Shown piece by piece: positions 23,050 to 31,740 of a stretch of 64,000 nucleotides of DNA (positions within the stretch are counted from its first letter, which is position 1; every line of letters starts with the position of its first letter). Source of the DNA: an uncultured Lachnospiraceae bacterium (GTDB lineage Bacteria > Bacillota > Clostridia > Lachnospirales > Lachnospiraceae); assembly GCA_910586205.1 (NCBI GenBank), contig CAJUGD010000019.1, forward strand, positions 6,418-70,417. Direction: 5' to 3'. The position numbers were made by a program, and so were the translations under genes. The notes below the pieces were generated by a model. The model searched no databases and was not told where the DNA came from. It saw nothing but the letters and a program-made list of their open reading frames with translations.

Positions 23050-25083
23050 ATGAGAAATATACACAGACTTAAAAAAAACAGCGGTGCTGATCATCGTAAA
23101 AGCCGAATGGAGCATTGGCAAATTATCACTGCATATCTAATGATTTACGATTTTTTTGCAGTGGAAGCTTCTTATTTTTTTGCTCTTTGGATTCGTTTTG
23201 ACTGCCGTTTTCAAATGATACCCAAGGAGTATTTAAACCCATATTTTCATACGATTTTTTTGTACGCTATATTTTGCATTTTAATATTCTGGATGATGCG
23301 TCTGTATAAAAGCATCTGGCGCTTTGCCAGTTACAGTGAACTGACCCATATGATTTTCGCCACAGTGATTACCTTGGCCTGTCACATTGCTGCCGTCACC
23401 GGATTGGTTAAGAGAATGCCGGTTTCCTACTATCTGTTTGGAATCATGATGCAGTTTATCCTGACTCTCGGCGCCCGTTTTGCCTACCGTTTTGCGATCT
23501 TTTTAAGCGAAAGAAAAAAGGAAGGGGCTTCTCATCCGAAACGAGTACTTTTAGTAGGGGCCGGAGCTGCAGGACAGATGATCCTGCGGGATATCCGGAG
23601 CGCCAAAGAGATACGGGAAAAGGTCTGCTGTTTTATTGACGATGATCCAAACAAATGGGGGAGATATATTGACGCAGTTCCAGTGGCAGGGGGAAGGAAT
23701 GATATACAGAAGGCCTGTGAAAAATATAAGATAGAAAAAATCTATGTGGTTATTCCCAAGGCGCCGGCAAAGGAAAAACGGGAAATCTTGAACCTGTGCA
23801 ATGATACCGGCTGTGAACTGTTAAACCTGCCTGGTATGTACCAGCTTTATACAGGCGATGTGACGATCAGTAATATGAAAGAAGTGGCTGTGGAAGATCT
23901 GTTAGGGAGGCCGCCTGTAAAGGTGGATATGGACGAGATTTTTTGCCATATCCAAGGAAAGGTGATATTGGTTACGGGAGGAGGAGGTTCTATTGGGTCT
24001 GAGCTGTGCAGGCAGATTGCAGCCCATGAACCGAAGAAGCTGGTTCTCTTAGATATTTATGAAAATAATGCTTATGACATTCAGATGGAATTAAAGAAAA
24101 AATATCCGAATTTAGACTTAGTAACCCGGATTGGATCTGTCCGTGACAGCCGTCTGATGTTCCATCTTTTTGAATTATTTAAGCCGGAGATTGTTTATCA
24201 TGCAGCAGCCCACAAACATGTTCCCCTTATGGAAGACAGTCCTTGTGAGGCGGTAAAAAATAATACCATTGGAACTTATAAAACAGCTTATGCGGCATTA
24301 GCCTGCGGATGTGAAAAATTTGTACTCATCAGCACCGACAAGGCAGTGAATCCCACCAACTGTATGGGAGCAACTAAGAGAGCCTGTGAGATGATTATCC
24401 AGGCATTTGACTATAAAGTCAAGGTGAAGCAGGCAGACCAGCTTCCCCAATTATTTACCCACAGTATGTCGGACATGCATGTTAAACCAGAAATAAAAGA
24501 AAGGTTAAAGCAGGCAAGGACGGAATTTGTGGCAGTACGTTTTGGGAATGTACTTGGCAGCAATGGTTCGGTGATCCCACTGTTTAAAAAGCAGATTGCG
24601 GCCGGTGGTCCGGTTACTGTCACACATCCGGATATAATCCGGTATTTCATGACAATTCCAGAAGCGGTCAGTCTGGTGCTGCAGGCAGGGACCTATGCCA
24701 AGGGAGGAGAAATTTTTGTGCTGGATATGGGAGAGCCTGTGAAAATCGATGCCCTTGCCCGTAATCTGATCCGCCTTTCAGGACATAAACCGGATGTTGA
24801 TATCCAGATTCAGTACACTGGACTCAGGCCAGGCGAAAAACTATATGAAGAAAAGTTAATGGCAGAGGAAGGTTTAAAAAAGACACAAAACGACCTGATC
24901 CACATAGGATGCCCTGTTCCCTTTGATATTGAGGAATTTTTGCTGGGAATGGAGGGACTTATGAAAACATCCTATAAAAATAAAGGAGAGATCCGGGAGA
25001 TTCTGCAGAGTGTGGTAAAGACATATTGCCCGGAAAGTGATACTCGTGATCCCAAGGCTTTATTGTCGCATCTTCTAGTATAA
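23050..25083 (+). CDS. CapD/PglF-type UDP-N-acetylglucosamine 4,6-dehydratase, membrane-bound
   Basis: About 677 aa. Four predicted transmembrane helices lie in the first 150 residues, followed by a Rossmann domain (VLLVGAGAAGQMILRDI) and an SDR domain with TGGGGSIGSELCRQI. The active-site segment STDKAVNPTNCMGATKR has Asp-Lys in place of Tyr-x3-Lys, as in PglF, WbpM and CapD dehydratases. The product would be a UDP-4-keto-6-deoxy-HexNAc precursor of sugars such as bacillosamine or QuiNAc. No matching DegT aminotransferase or reductase is in the window. The start is uncertain: ATG 23050 is 17 bases from AAGGAG, and TTG 23020 has no ribosome site. Confidence 0.88.
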   Translation: MRNIHRLKKNSGADHRKSRMEHWQIITAYLMIYDFFAVEASYFFALWIRFDCRFQMIPKEYLNPYFHTIFLYAIFCILIFWMMRLYKSIWRFASYSELTHMIFATVITLACHIAAVTGLVKRMPVSYYLFGIMMQFILTLGARFAYRFAIFLSERKKEGASHPKRVLLVGAGAAGQMILRDIRSAKEIREKVCCFIDDDPNKWGRYIDAVPVAGGRNDIQKACEKYKIEKIYVVIPKAPAKEKREILNLCNDTGCELLNLPGMYQLYTGDVTISNMKEVAVEDLLGRPPVKVDMDEIFCHIQGKVILVTGGGGSIGSELCRQIAAHEPKKLVLLDIYENNAYDIQMELKKKYPNLDLVTRIGSVRDSRLMFHLFELFKPEIVYHAAAHKHVPLMEDSPCEAVKNNTIGTYKTAYAALACGCEKFVLISTDKAVNPTNCMGATKRACEMIIQAFDYKVKVKQADQLPQLFTHSMSDMHVKPEIKERLKQARTEFVAVRFGNVLGSNGSVIPLFKKQIAAGGPVTVTHPDIIRYFMTIPEAVSLVLQAGTYAKGGEIFVLDMGEPVKIDALARNLIRLSGHKPDVDIQIQYTGLRPGEKLYEEKLMAEEGLKKTQNDLIHIGCPVPFDIEEFLLGMEGLMKTSYKNKGEIREILQSVVKTYCPESDTRDPKALLSHLLV

Positions 25084-25103
25084 AAAGGGATGGATATAGT
25101 AGG

Positions 25104-25940
25104 ATGGCATTGACATTCATGTACATAACAAACAACCCACAGGTGGCGTTAATTGCTGAAAAGTATGGCGTGGAAAGAATCTGGGTTGATCTTGAGTCTC
25201 TTGGCAAAGACCAACGCCAAAAAGGGATGAATACTGTAAAATCAAAGCACAGGGTGGAAGATATCAGAAGAATTGCCCCATTGCTGTCTAAGGCAGAAAT
25301 GCTTGTACGAATCAACCCATGGAATCCTAAATCGGAAAGAGAGATCGAACAGGTTATTTCAGCAGGCGCAGACAGAATTATGCTTCCCATGTGGAAATCA
25401 GCAGATGAGGTGGAAAATTTTTTATCTTCCATTGAAGGAAAGGCCAAGAATGTACTGCTGCTTGAAACCAGAGAGGCAGAAGAATGTTTAGAAGAAGTTC
25501 TTGCATTGAAAGGAATCGATGAAATCCATATTGGTTTAAATGACCTTTCCCTTTCTTATGGATTACCCTTTATGTTTGAGTTGCTTTCCAACGGAACCGT
25601 AGAACGGATCTGCAGAACAATAAAAGCACAAAGCAGGATTCCCTATGGCTTTGGCGGGATTGCCAGAATTGGAGAGGGCATGCTTTCCTCTGAAAAGATT
25701 ATCATGGAGCATTATCGGTTAGGATCCACCAGGGTTATTCTTTCCAGAAGTTTCTGCAATACAGATACTTTGCAGGATATTTCTGAAATAGAAGCCATAT
25801 TTTGTGAGAACATTATGAAGCTTCGGAAGTTTGAAAGAGAGGTGGCAGCCATTGCCAATCCGCCAGCCTTTCATAACAATAAAAAGGAGATTGCAGATAG
25901 GATTCAAAGGCTTCAGAATAACGTTTTGGCGCTTATATAG
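25104..25940 (+). CDS. HpcH/HpaI aldolase / citrate-lyase-family protein
   Basis: A 278-aa TIM-barrel protein of the phosphoenolpyruvate/pyruvate aldolase superfamily. ERIWVDLES, MLVRINPW, GADRIMLPMWKSADEVE and LLETREA followed by HIGLNDLSLSYG supply the expected metal-binding Glu and Asp. Family members make or break C-C bonds between pyruvate or a CoA ester and an aldehyde. It opens a run of three metabolic genes (with 25961 and 27893) unusual in a capsule locus. The substrate is not predictable. Confidence 0.75.
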   Translation: MALTFMYITNNPQVALIAEKYGVERIWVDLESLGKDQRQKGMNTVKSKHRVEDIRRIAPLLSKAEMLVRINPWNPKSEREIEQVISAGADRIMLPMWKSADEVENFLSSIEGKAKNVLLLETREAEECLEEVLALKGIDEIHIGLNDLSLSYGLPFMFELLSNGTVERICRTIKAQSRIPYGFGGIARIGEGMLSSEKIIMEHYRLGSTRVILSRSFCNTDTLQDISEIEAIFCENIMKLRKFEREVAAIANPPAFHNNKKEIADRIQRLQNNVLALI

Positions 25941-25960
25941 GACAAAGGAGAATAGAGCCA

Positions 25961-27178
25961 ATGGAAATTTCAATCGAAAAGTTACGGGCTTTATCAGAAC
26001 GATATGGAGACGCTTTTTATTTATTAGATTCAAAACAATTTGAAGATAATTATCAAAGGCTTAAAAGAGCTTTTACAAAAATATATCCGCATTTTAACAT
26101 TGCCTATTCTTATAAAACCAACTATATTCCAAAGCTTTGCAAAATTGTGGATCGCTGTGGAGGATACGCAGAGGTTGTATCAGACATGGAGATGGAGATT
26201 GCACTTAGAATCGGAGTAAAACCAGAGAAGATTATTTGGAACGGCCCGGTTAAGAATTATGAAAAAGCCAGGCAGCTTTTAATTGCCGGGGGAACGGTAA
26301 ACTTAGATTCCATGGAAGAAATAAATGAAATCAAAAAAATCGCTGCAGAATATCCGGAACATTCCTTAAATGTCGGAATTCGGTGTAATTTTAACATTGG
26401 GGATGGCTTGATTTCCCGATTTGGATTTGATGTAAATCAGACGGAGTTTATCCAGGCTGTAGATTTTATAAAAACCTCAAAGAATATCCATCTTTTTATG
26501 CTGCAGTGTCACTTTGCAGACAGAAAAGTCCAATATTGGCCTGTCCGAGCAAAAGAAATGCTGAGATTAAGGGAACAGGTTTGCGATAGATTAGGCTATT
26601 TTCCTGAGAAAGTGGATCTTGGCGGCGGGATTTTCGGGAACCTTCAAGAATCACTAAAAAATCAATTCCCTGTTCACATTCCTGAATATGATGAATATGC
26701 AGAGGCTGCAGCGCCATTGTTTTCAGATAGTTTCCCAAGTGCAGCTCCAGAACTTCTGATAGAGCCAGGGACAGCTCTTGCCGGCGATAGCATGAAGTTT
26801 GCTGGAAGAATCAAAGCAATAAAATCCATAAGGGGAAAGCATTTTGCAACCATACTGGGCAGCCAGAAAAATATCAATATGAGCGGCGTCAATCCGCCGA
26901 TAACAGTTTATCCTTTAGGTAAGGACCGGACATATTATACGGATATTGATCTTGCCGGCTATACTTGTATTGAATCGGATGTGCTTTATAGGAACTATAC
27001 GGGGGAACTTGGAGTAGGGGATTTTCTTGTGTTTTCGAACTGTGGTTCTTACTCTATTGTTATGAAACCGCCCTTTATTTTGCCGGATTTCCCTGTGGTG
27101 GATATCAGCGGTGGGCATATAGAGCTTATTAAGCGCAGAGAGCAGTTTGATGATCTTTTTCACACCTATTCTTTTTAG
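25961..27178 (+). CDS. Fold-type III PLP-dependent decarboxylase (diaminopimelate/ornithine decarboxylase family)
   Basis: A 405-aa enzyme. The PLP lysine lies in AYSYKTNY near residue 50, DLGGGIFG near 225 and LIEPGTALAGD near 270 match phosphate-binding and family motifs, and CIESDVLYRN near 340 corresponds to the Cys-Glu-x-D active-site loop of decarboxylases. It should remove a carboxyl group from an amino acid. It is only 20 bases after the aldolase gene. It may decarboxylate a D-centre like LysA, but the locus suggests a glycan-modifying product rather than lysine synthesis. Confidence 0.75.
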   Translation: MEISIEKLRALSERYGDAFYLLDSKQFEDNYQRLKRAFTKIYPHFNIAYSYKTNYIPKLCKIVDRCGGYAEVVSDMEMEIALRIGVKPEKIIWNGPVKNYEKARQLLIAGGTVNLDSMEEINEIKKIAAEYPEHSLNVGIRCNFNIGDGLISRFGFDVNQTEFIQAVDFIKTSKNIHLFMLQCHFADRKVQYWPVRAKEMLRLREQVCDRLGYFPEKVDLGGGIFGNLQESLKNQFPVHIPEYDEYAEAAAPLFSDSFPSAAPELLIEPGTALAGDSMKFAGRIKAIKSIRGKHFATILGSQKNINMSGVNPPITVYPLGKDRTYYTDIDLAGYTCIESDVLYRNYTGELGVGDFLVFSNCGSYSIVMKPPFILPDFPVVDISGGHIELIKRREQFDDLFHTYSF

Positions 27179-27190
27179 ATGGCAGGGACA

Positions 27191-27877
27191 ATGATGAATC
27201 TATTTCATTTAAAGCTTAAGAGATTGTTTGATATTCTTTTCTCCGGAGTATTGATTGTCGTGTTGATTCCTTTTTGGATAGGAATAAGCCTTGCGATAAA
27301 AAGGGATTCCAAGGGGCCTGTGATTTTCAAACAGGAAAGACGCACAAAAGACGGAAAAATATTTCAAATGATGAAGTTTAGGACTATGGTTGTAAATGCT
27401 GAAAAAACGGGTTCCGGTCTTTTCAGCTACAAAGATGATCCCAGGATTACGAAAACAGGCAAAAAGCTGAGAAACAGCAGTCTGGATGAGCTTCCCCAAT
27501 TGATGAATGTTTTTATGGGAGACATGTCCTTGGTAGGACCCAGGCCTTGTGTTGCATACGAACTTGGAGACTTTGACACGCTCAACGGACGGTACAAAAA
27601 ACGGTTTGAGATGAAAGCAGGGATTACCGGACTGGCACAGGTAAAAGGCCGTAATCAAATAAACTGGGATGAAAAAGTCCAATATGACAACCAATATGTG
27701 GACAGGTTTAAAAAAATTGGTATTTTAGCCGATATTCCGATCCTGGTAGAATCGGTATGGAAAGTCTTTTGGAAAACCGGTATTTATGAAAATAAGACAG
27801 ACGAAGCTATGGATGAAGCAGAAGCAGCCAGAATCGAAGAAGAAAAGATAATCCAAATGGCTCATCTGCCGGATTAA
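27191..27877 (+). CDS. Initiating sugar transferase (undecaprenyl-phosphate sugar phosphotransferase)
   Basis: About 228 aa, the small monotopic type: one N-terminal membrane segment (LKRLFDILFSGVLIVVLIPF), then the catalytic core IFKQERRTKDGKIFQMMKFRTM and SLDELPQLMNVFMGDMSLVGPRP. These enzymes transfer sugar-1-phosphate from a UDP-sugar to undecaprenyl phosphate and begin the repeat unit at the inner leaflet. The start is ATG 27191 after GGCAGGG, or 27179, which has no ribosome site. The upstream CapD-type dehydratase suggests a 6-deoxy-HexNAc as first sugar, but this is unproven. Confidence 0.9.
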   Translation: MMNLFHLKLKRLFDILFSGVLIVVLIPFWIGISLAIKRDSKGPVIFKQERRTKDGKIFQMMKFRTMVVNAEKTGSGLFSYKDDPRITKTGKKLRNSSLDELPQLMNVFMGDMSLVGPRPCVAYELGDFDTLNGRYKKRFEMKAGITGLAQVKGRNQINWDEKVQYDNQYVDRFKKIGILADIPILVESVWKVFWKTGIYENKTDEAMDEAEAARIEEEKIIQMAHLPD

Positions 27878-27892
27878 GGGGGAAGTTCAGCA

Positions 27893-28819
27893 ATGAAATA
27901 CGACATGGAAAACAGAAAAATTTGGTTTAAAGGGGAAATGTTAAACATAAAAGATGCAAAAATCCCTGTTATGTCTCCTACCTCTCAATTTGGGCTGAAT
28001 GTGTTTGAAGGGATCCCCTGCTATTGGAACGATGAAGAAAAACAGCTCTATGCATTTAGGCTTAAGGCGCATTTTGATCGGTTATTTTGTTCTGCAAAGC
28101 TTATGGAGCTAAATGTCAGTTATACAAGGGAAGATTTGAAAAAAGCATTGGTTGAAGCTATTAAAGCAAACGAATACCAGGAAGATCTTTCTGTGCGCCA
28201 GACATTATTTGCAGATGGATTTGGATCCTGGAGTTCAACCGGACCGGTAGGGATGTTTGTAGCGCCGGTTCCCAAAAATAAGACAAGCGCAGAATATAAC
28301 AAAAAAGGCCTGCATTGCTGTGTTACTTCCTGGAGAAGAATCTCTGAGGAAATATTATCCCCCCGGATCAAATGTGGTGCAAACTATATAAACAGCCGTA
28401 TGGGACAGCGGGAAGCGCTGAGAAACGGATATGACACCTGTGTTTTTTTGAATGAAGCCGGAAAGGTGGCAGAGGGACCGGGTTCCTGTATCTTTATTGT
28501 AAAGGATAAAACGTTGATCACCCCTTGTCTTACGGACAATGTTCTGGAAAGCATTACAAGAGATTCCATTATAAAAATCGCACGCTCCATGAGTATTCCG
28601 TTTGTGGAAAGAACCATAGACAGAACAGAGCTTTACGCATGTGACGAAGCTTTTCTCTGCGGTTCTGCAATGGAAATCACACCAGTATTAAGCATTGACA
28701 GATATGTTCCCGGTACTGGAAAGAAAGGGGAATTGACAAGGGATTTGCATCTTGCATATCTGGATGTGGTTCGAGGAAAGACAAAGGAGTGGAATCATTG
28801 GATAACGCCTATTTATTGA
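27893..28819 (+). CDS. Class IV (branched-chain/D-amino-acid type) aminotransferase
   Basis: A 308-aa PLP enzyme. It has FGLNVFEGI near residue 35, the lysine in IKCGANYINSRMGQREA near 165, GPGSCIFIV near 200 and ITRDSIIKIA near 225, all typical of IlvE and related enzymes. It transfers an amino group between an amino acid and a 2-oxo acid. Together with the aldolase and the decarboxylase it could form a short route 2-oxo acid, amino acid, amine. It overlaps the next gene's start, so they are translated together. It is unlikely to serve general Ile/Leu/Val synthesis in this context. Confidence 0.8.
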   Translation: MKYDMENRKIWFKGEMLNIKDAKIPVMSPTSQFGLNVFEGIPCYWNDEEKQLYAFRLKAHFDRLFCSAKLMELNVSYTREDLKKALVEAIKANEYQEDLSVRQTLFADGFGSWSSTGPVGMFVAPVPKNKTSAEYNKKGLHCCVTSWRRISEEILSPRIKCGANYINSRMGQREALRNGYDTCVFLNEAGKVAEGPGSCIFIVKDKTLITPCLTDNVLESITRDSIIKIARSMSIPFVERTIDRTELYACDEAFLCGSAMEITPVLSIDRYVPGTGKKGELTRDLHLAYLDVVRGKTKEWNHWITPIY

Positions 28820-29601
28820 AGAAGGAAAGGCAGTATATAGAGGGGCTGGTTTCTGTAATTATACCAGTATATAATGCAGAAAAATATATAGAAGAAACCT
28901 TGTGCTCCGTGTTTATGCAGACTTATAAGCATACGGAAATTATTTTGACAGACGATCAGTCAGAAGATTTATCTGCAGAAATTATTGTGGAGCTGAAAGA
29001 AAACCATCCAGAAATAGTATATGATCGTCTGGAAAAAAATATGGGGGCAGGGGCTGCCAGAAACAAAGCCTTGGAATTAGCCAGAGGGCAATATGTGGCC
29101 TTTCTAGACAGTGATGATTTATGGAAAACAGAAAAGCTGGAAAGACAGATTGCACTTATGAGAGCAAAACATAGTCCGTTTTCCTATACAGCTATTGAGA
29201 TGATCGATCAGAATGGTCAATTACTAAAAAAGAAACGGGCTGTAAAAGAATCCTGTGATTATTCGACGCTTCTTCATAATACCATGATCTCCACTTCGTC
29301 TGTTGTGATAGATCGGGCTGTTATTGGGGATTTTACAATGTCACTCAGGAGAGGCGGACAGGATTATGCCACATGGCTCATGCTTCTTAGGAATGGAGCC
29401 GTTGCCCTGGGAATCAATGAGGCTCTTGTCAGCTACAGAGTAAGGCCCAAGTCCTTATCATCGGATAAGTGGAAAAGTATCCGGCAGGTATGGGAAATCC
29501 AAACTCAGGACGAAAAGATAAAAAAGATTCCGGCAGTATTTCATCTATGCTGTTTTGTAATTAACGCGCTGAAAAAGTATACACTTTCAAGTGTTTGGTG
29601 A
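28798..29601 (+). CDS. Glycosyltransferase family 2
   Basis: A 267-aa GT-A enzyme: VSVIIPVYNAEKYIEETL near the start, LTDDQSED, then FLDSDDLW as metal site near residue 105. It probably adds a sugar to the lipid-linked repeat. TTG 28798 was chosen because AAAGGAG lies eight bases upstream; GTG 28789 overlaps that site. It overlaps the aminotransferase end by 22 bases. Compared with the other GT2 proteins here it is short and lacks membrane segments. Confidence 0.82.
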   Translation: MDNAYLLKKERQYIEGLVSVIIPVYNAEKYIEETLCSVFMQTYKHTEIILTDDQSEDLSAEIIVELKENHPEIVYDRLEKNMGAGAARNKALELARGQYVAFLDSDDLWKTEKLERQIALMRAKHSPFSYTAIEMIDQNGQLLKKKRAVKESCDYSTLLHNTMISTSSVVIDRAVIGDFTMSLRRGGQDYATWLMLLRNGAVALGINEALVSYRVRPKSLSSDKWKSIRQVWEIQTQDEKIKKIPAVFHLCCFVINALKKYTLSSVW

Positions 29602-29610
29602 GGGAAAGTC

Positions 29611-30456
29611 ATGAAATATCCCATTGACATTGTTTTTGTCGTATTAGTATACAGAAATTATCAGGATCTGTTTCATTTGTGTAAAAGCCTGAAGAAAAAT
29701 GTTTCGAACCCTTATAAAGTTGTGGTGGTGGATGCTTTTTATGATGAAAATACATCCAGATCCGTGAAAGAATGTGCAGAAAAACTTGGCTGCATGTACA
29801 TTCAGGTTGAAAATAAAGGATATGGATATGGGAATAACTGTGGGATTCAATTTGCTCGTAAGCTTTTCCAGTATCAGTATCTTGTGATTTGCAATCCGGA
29901 TACAGAGCTTCTGACATTCTTAGATGTCAGGCTGCTTGAAAGCTATGGAGATATTACGGCTCCTCAGATTACTGCCATGAATCGAAAGAGACAGAATCCA
30001 TATTGGGCATATGAAAATAAAACTGCTGAATGGCTGCTCTATCTTGGATATAAGTATAAAAAAAGAATCTGCATTCTGCTGGGGACAGGGATCCATAAAA
30101 TATTACGGTATCTTTTTATCTTCTTACATTACGTAACTAAAGGCAGGATAAAACATATCTATGCGTGCCATGGAAGTTTTGTGATCTTAAGCAGAAACTT
30201 TATAGAAACATGCCATTTCACTTATGATGAAACCATGTTTTTATTTTATGAAGAAGCTTATCTGGCGATAAAAGCGAGAAACAAAAAAGCAAAAATATGT
30301 TATACAAAAGAAATTCAGGTACGGCATAAAGAAGATGGCAGCATGAAGCTTGCAAAGCTGAAGGAATACCCCTATTTAAGAGCTTCTTTTCTGCATTATT
30401 ATGAAACATACCGAAAATGCAGCCGTTCCCGTATTCCTTTTAGAAGAAAAATGTAA
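29611..30456 (+). CDS. Glycosyltransferase family 2 (rhamnosyltransferase-like)
   Basis: A 281-aa protein with a degenerate GT2 fold: IVFVVLVYRNYQDL, VVVDAFYDE, NKGYGYGNNCGI and ICNPDTELL, where NPD replaces the usual DxD-type metal motif. The N-x-G-x-G-x-G-N-N block and the later CHGSFVILSR and MFLFYEEAYL resemble rhamnosyl- or fucosyl-type transferases of capsule loci. It has a good ATG nine bases after the previous stop. The downstream Wzy starts ten bases after its end. Confidence 0.75.
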   Translation: MKYPIDIVFVVLVYRNYQDLFHLCKSLKKNVSNPYKVVVVDAFYDENTSRSVKECAEKLGCMYIQVENKGYGYGNNCGIQFARKLFQYQYLVICNPDTELLTFLDVRLLESYGDITAPQITAMNRKRQNPYWAYENKTAEWLLYLGYKYKKRICILLGTGIHKILRYLFIFLHYVTKGRIKHIYACHGSFVILSRNFIETCHFTYDETMFLFYEEAYLAIKARNKKAKICYTKEIQVRHKEDGSMKLAKLKEYPYLRASFLHYYETYRKCSRSRIPFRRKM

Positions 30457-30466
30457 AGGAGCATGT

Positions 30467-31729
30467 ATGATACTGTTTCTGCCTTTTTTGATATTAGGGT
30501 TTGTCTATCTCTTAAACCGCCGGCAGTTAAAAGAGAATTACTACGTATTGAATCCTGTTTCAGTAAATGTATTCATATGGGGATTTGTACTGGCAGTTCA
30601 TACCTTTTATTTTCCATACGGTGAATATACTCTGAAGACATATGGATTAATTTTGTCAGGAATTATGTTTATGGCAGTGGGATTTTGGATCTTCTGCAGA
30701 AAAAGAATTATTTTGGGAAAGCATGGTTACAAAAGTGCAAGATACATTTACCGCGAAAAAGGGCTTCTATGGACTTTGCGTTTTCTTTTATGTATAGAAA
30801 CAGTGCGGGTGATTTATAGTATTTATATTATTGTCTATCGGTTAGCCGGATCCTGGGATGTGTTTTTTTCAAGCAATACATATGTCAGAAACCTGTATCT
30901 TTCCTATAATGGAGGCACGCTTGCCAATATATTTGAATTTTTTTGTAATACAAATGCTTTTACCGGATATGTGTTGGTAGGAATTTTTTTTGCAAAAAGA
31001 TATAAACATGCACGCGGCATTTTTTTTGCCTGGTCTGTTCTGGAAATGATTTATGCCCTGATTACAATGTCTAAAATGTGCTTTATTGTATATATTATTG
31101 TGGTCAGTGTGACTTATTTAAATAATTTAGGATCACTTCAAAAACAAAGAAAAATAATAAAGAAATATTTCCCTGTGGTTGCTGTGGGGATACTGTTTTT
31201 TTTAATGGCCATAGGGATTCAGAGAAATTACATGGCAAACGGAGAACTCCTGCTGAGTACAGTTCTCAGAAAAGCAGCCATCTATTTGGCTGGGCCTACA
31301 GAGGCATTGGGGCGGTATATATCACAATATAAAAGTGAATATACCATGGGGTCTGGCACTTTGAAAATTTTTTTTCGGATTTTAAGCAGGCTGGGAATAT
31401 CCCATGATCTATCTGTGCTGGCACATGGAAAAAACATTGATATTGGATATGAATCCATCAATGTATATACATGGTTTCAAGTGTTTTACCAGGATTTTTC
31501 CTATATGGGGATAGTAGTTATTCCCATGATATTAGGATGTGTAGCGGGTATCTTTTATAGCCAAAGTGATGACAGCTTAATAGCAAATGTATGGAATTCC
31601 TGGATTACTGCAGTATTTGCAATGTCATTTTATACCTTTATGTGGGGACAGACCATCTATCTTTTTACCTTGTTTTATGCATATCTCTTTCACATAGCTT
31701 TGCATAAAACACTTTATCAGGTGAAGTGA
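30467..31729 (+). CDS. Wzy-type oligosaccharide repeat-unit polymerase
   Basis: About 420 aa and strongly hydrophobic, with some ten predicted membrane segments (e.g. ILFLPFLILGFVYLL, TLRFLLCIETVRVIYSIYIIVY) and a large outer loop before the last segments containing YESINVYTWFQVFYQDF. Wzy proteins share little sequence but this layout and its place next to a flippase are diagnostic. It would join flipped lipid-linked repeats outside the membrane. ATG 30467 follows AAGGAG; a longer frame from 30401 overlaps the transferase gene. Confidence 0.75.
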   Translation: MILFLPFLILGFVYLLNRRQLKENYYVLNPVSVNVFIWGFVLAVHTFYFPYGEYTLKTYGLILSGIMFMAVGFWIFCRKRIILGKHGYKSARYIYREKGLLWTLRFLLCIETVRVIYSIYIIVYRLAGSWDVFFSSNTYVRNLYLSYNGGTLANIFEFFCNTNAFTGYVLVGIFFAKRYKHARGIFFAWSVLEMIYALITMSKMCFIVYIIVVSVTYLNNLGSLQKQRKIIKKYFPVVAVGILFFLMAIGIQRNYMANGELLLSTVLRKAAIYLAGPTEALGRYISQYKSEYTMGSGTLKIFFRILSRLGISHDLSVLAHGKNIDIGYESINVYTWFQVFYQDFSYMGIVVIPMILGCVAGIFYSQSDDSLIANVWNSWITAVFAMSFYTFMWGQTIYLFTLFYAYLFHIALHKTLYQVK

Positions 31730-31740
31730 GGGATTTCCAG

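Noticed and set aside
27893..28819. General branched-chain amino acid aminotransferase for Ile/Leu/Val synthesis
   Set aside because: It sits inside a polysaccharide operon and overlaps a glycosyltransferase start, so a dedicated role is more likely.
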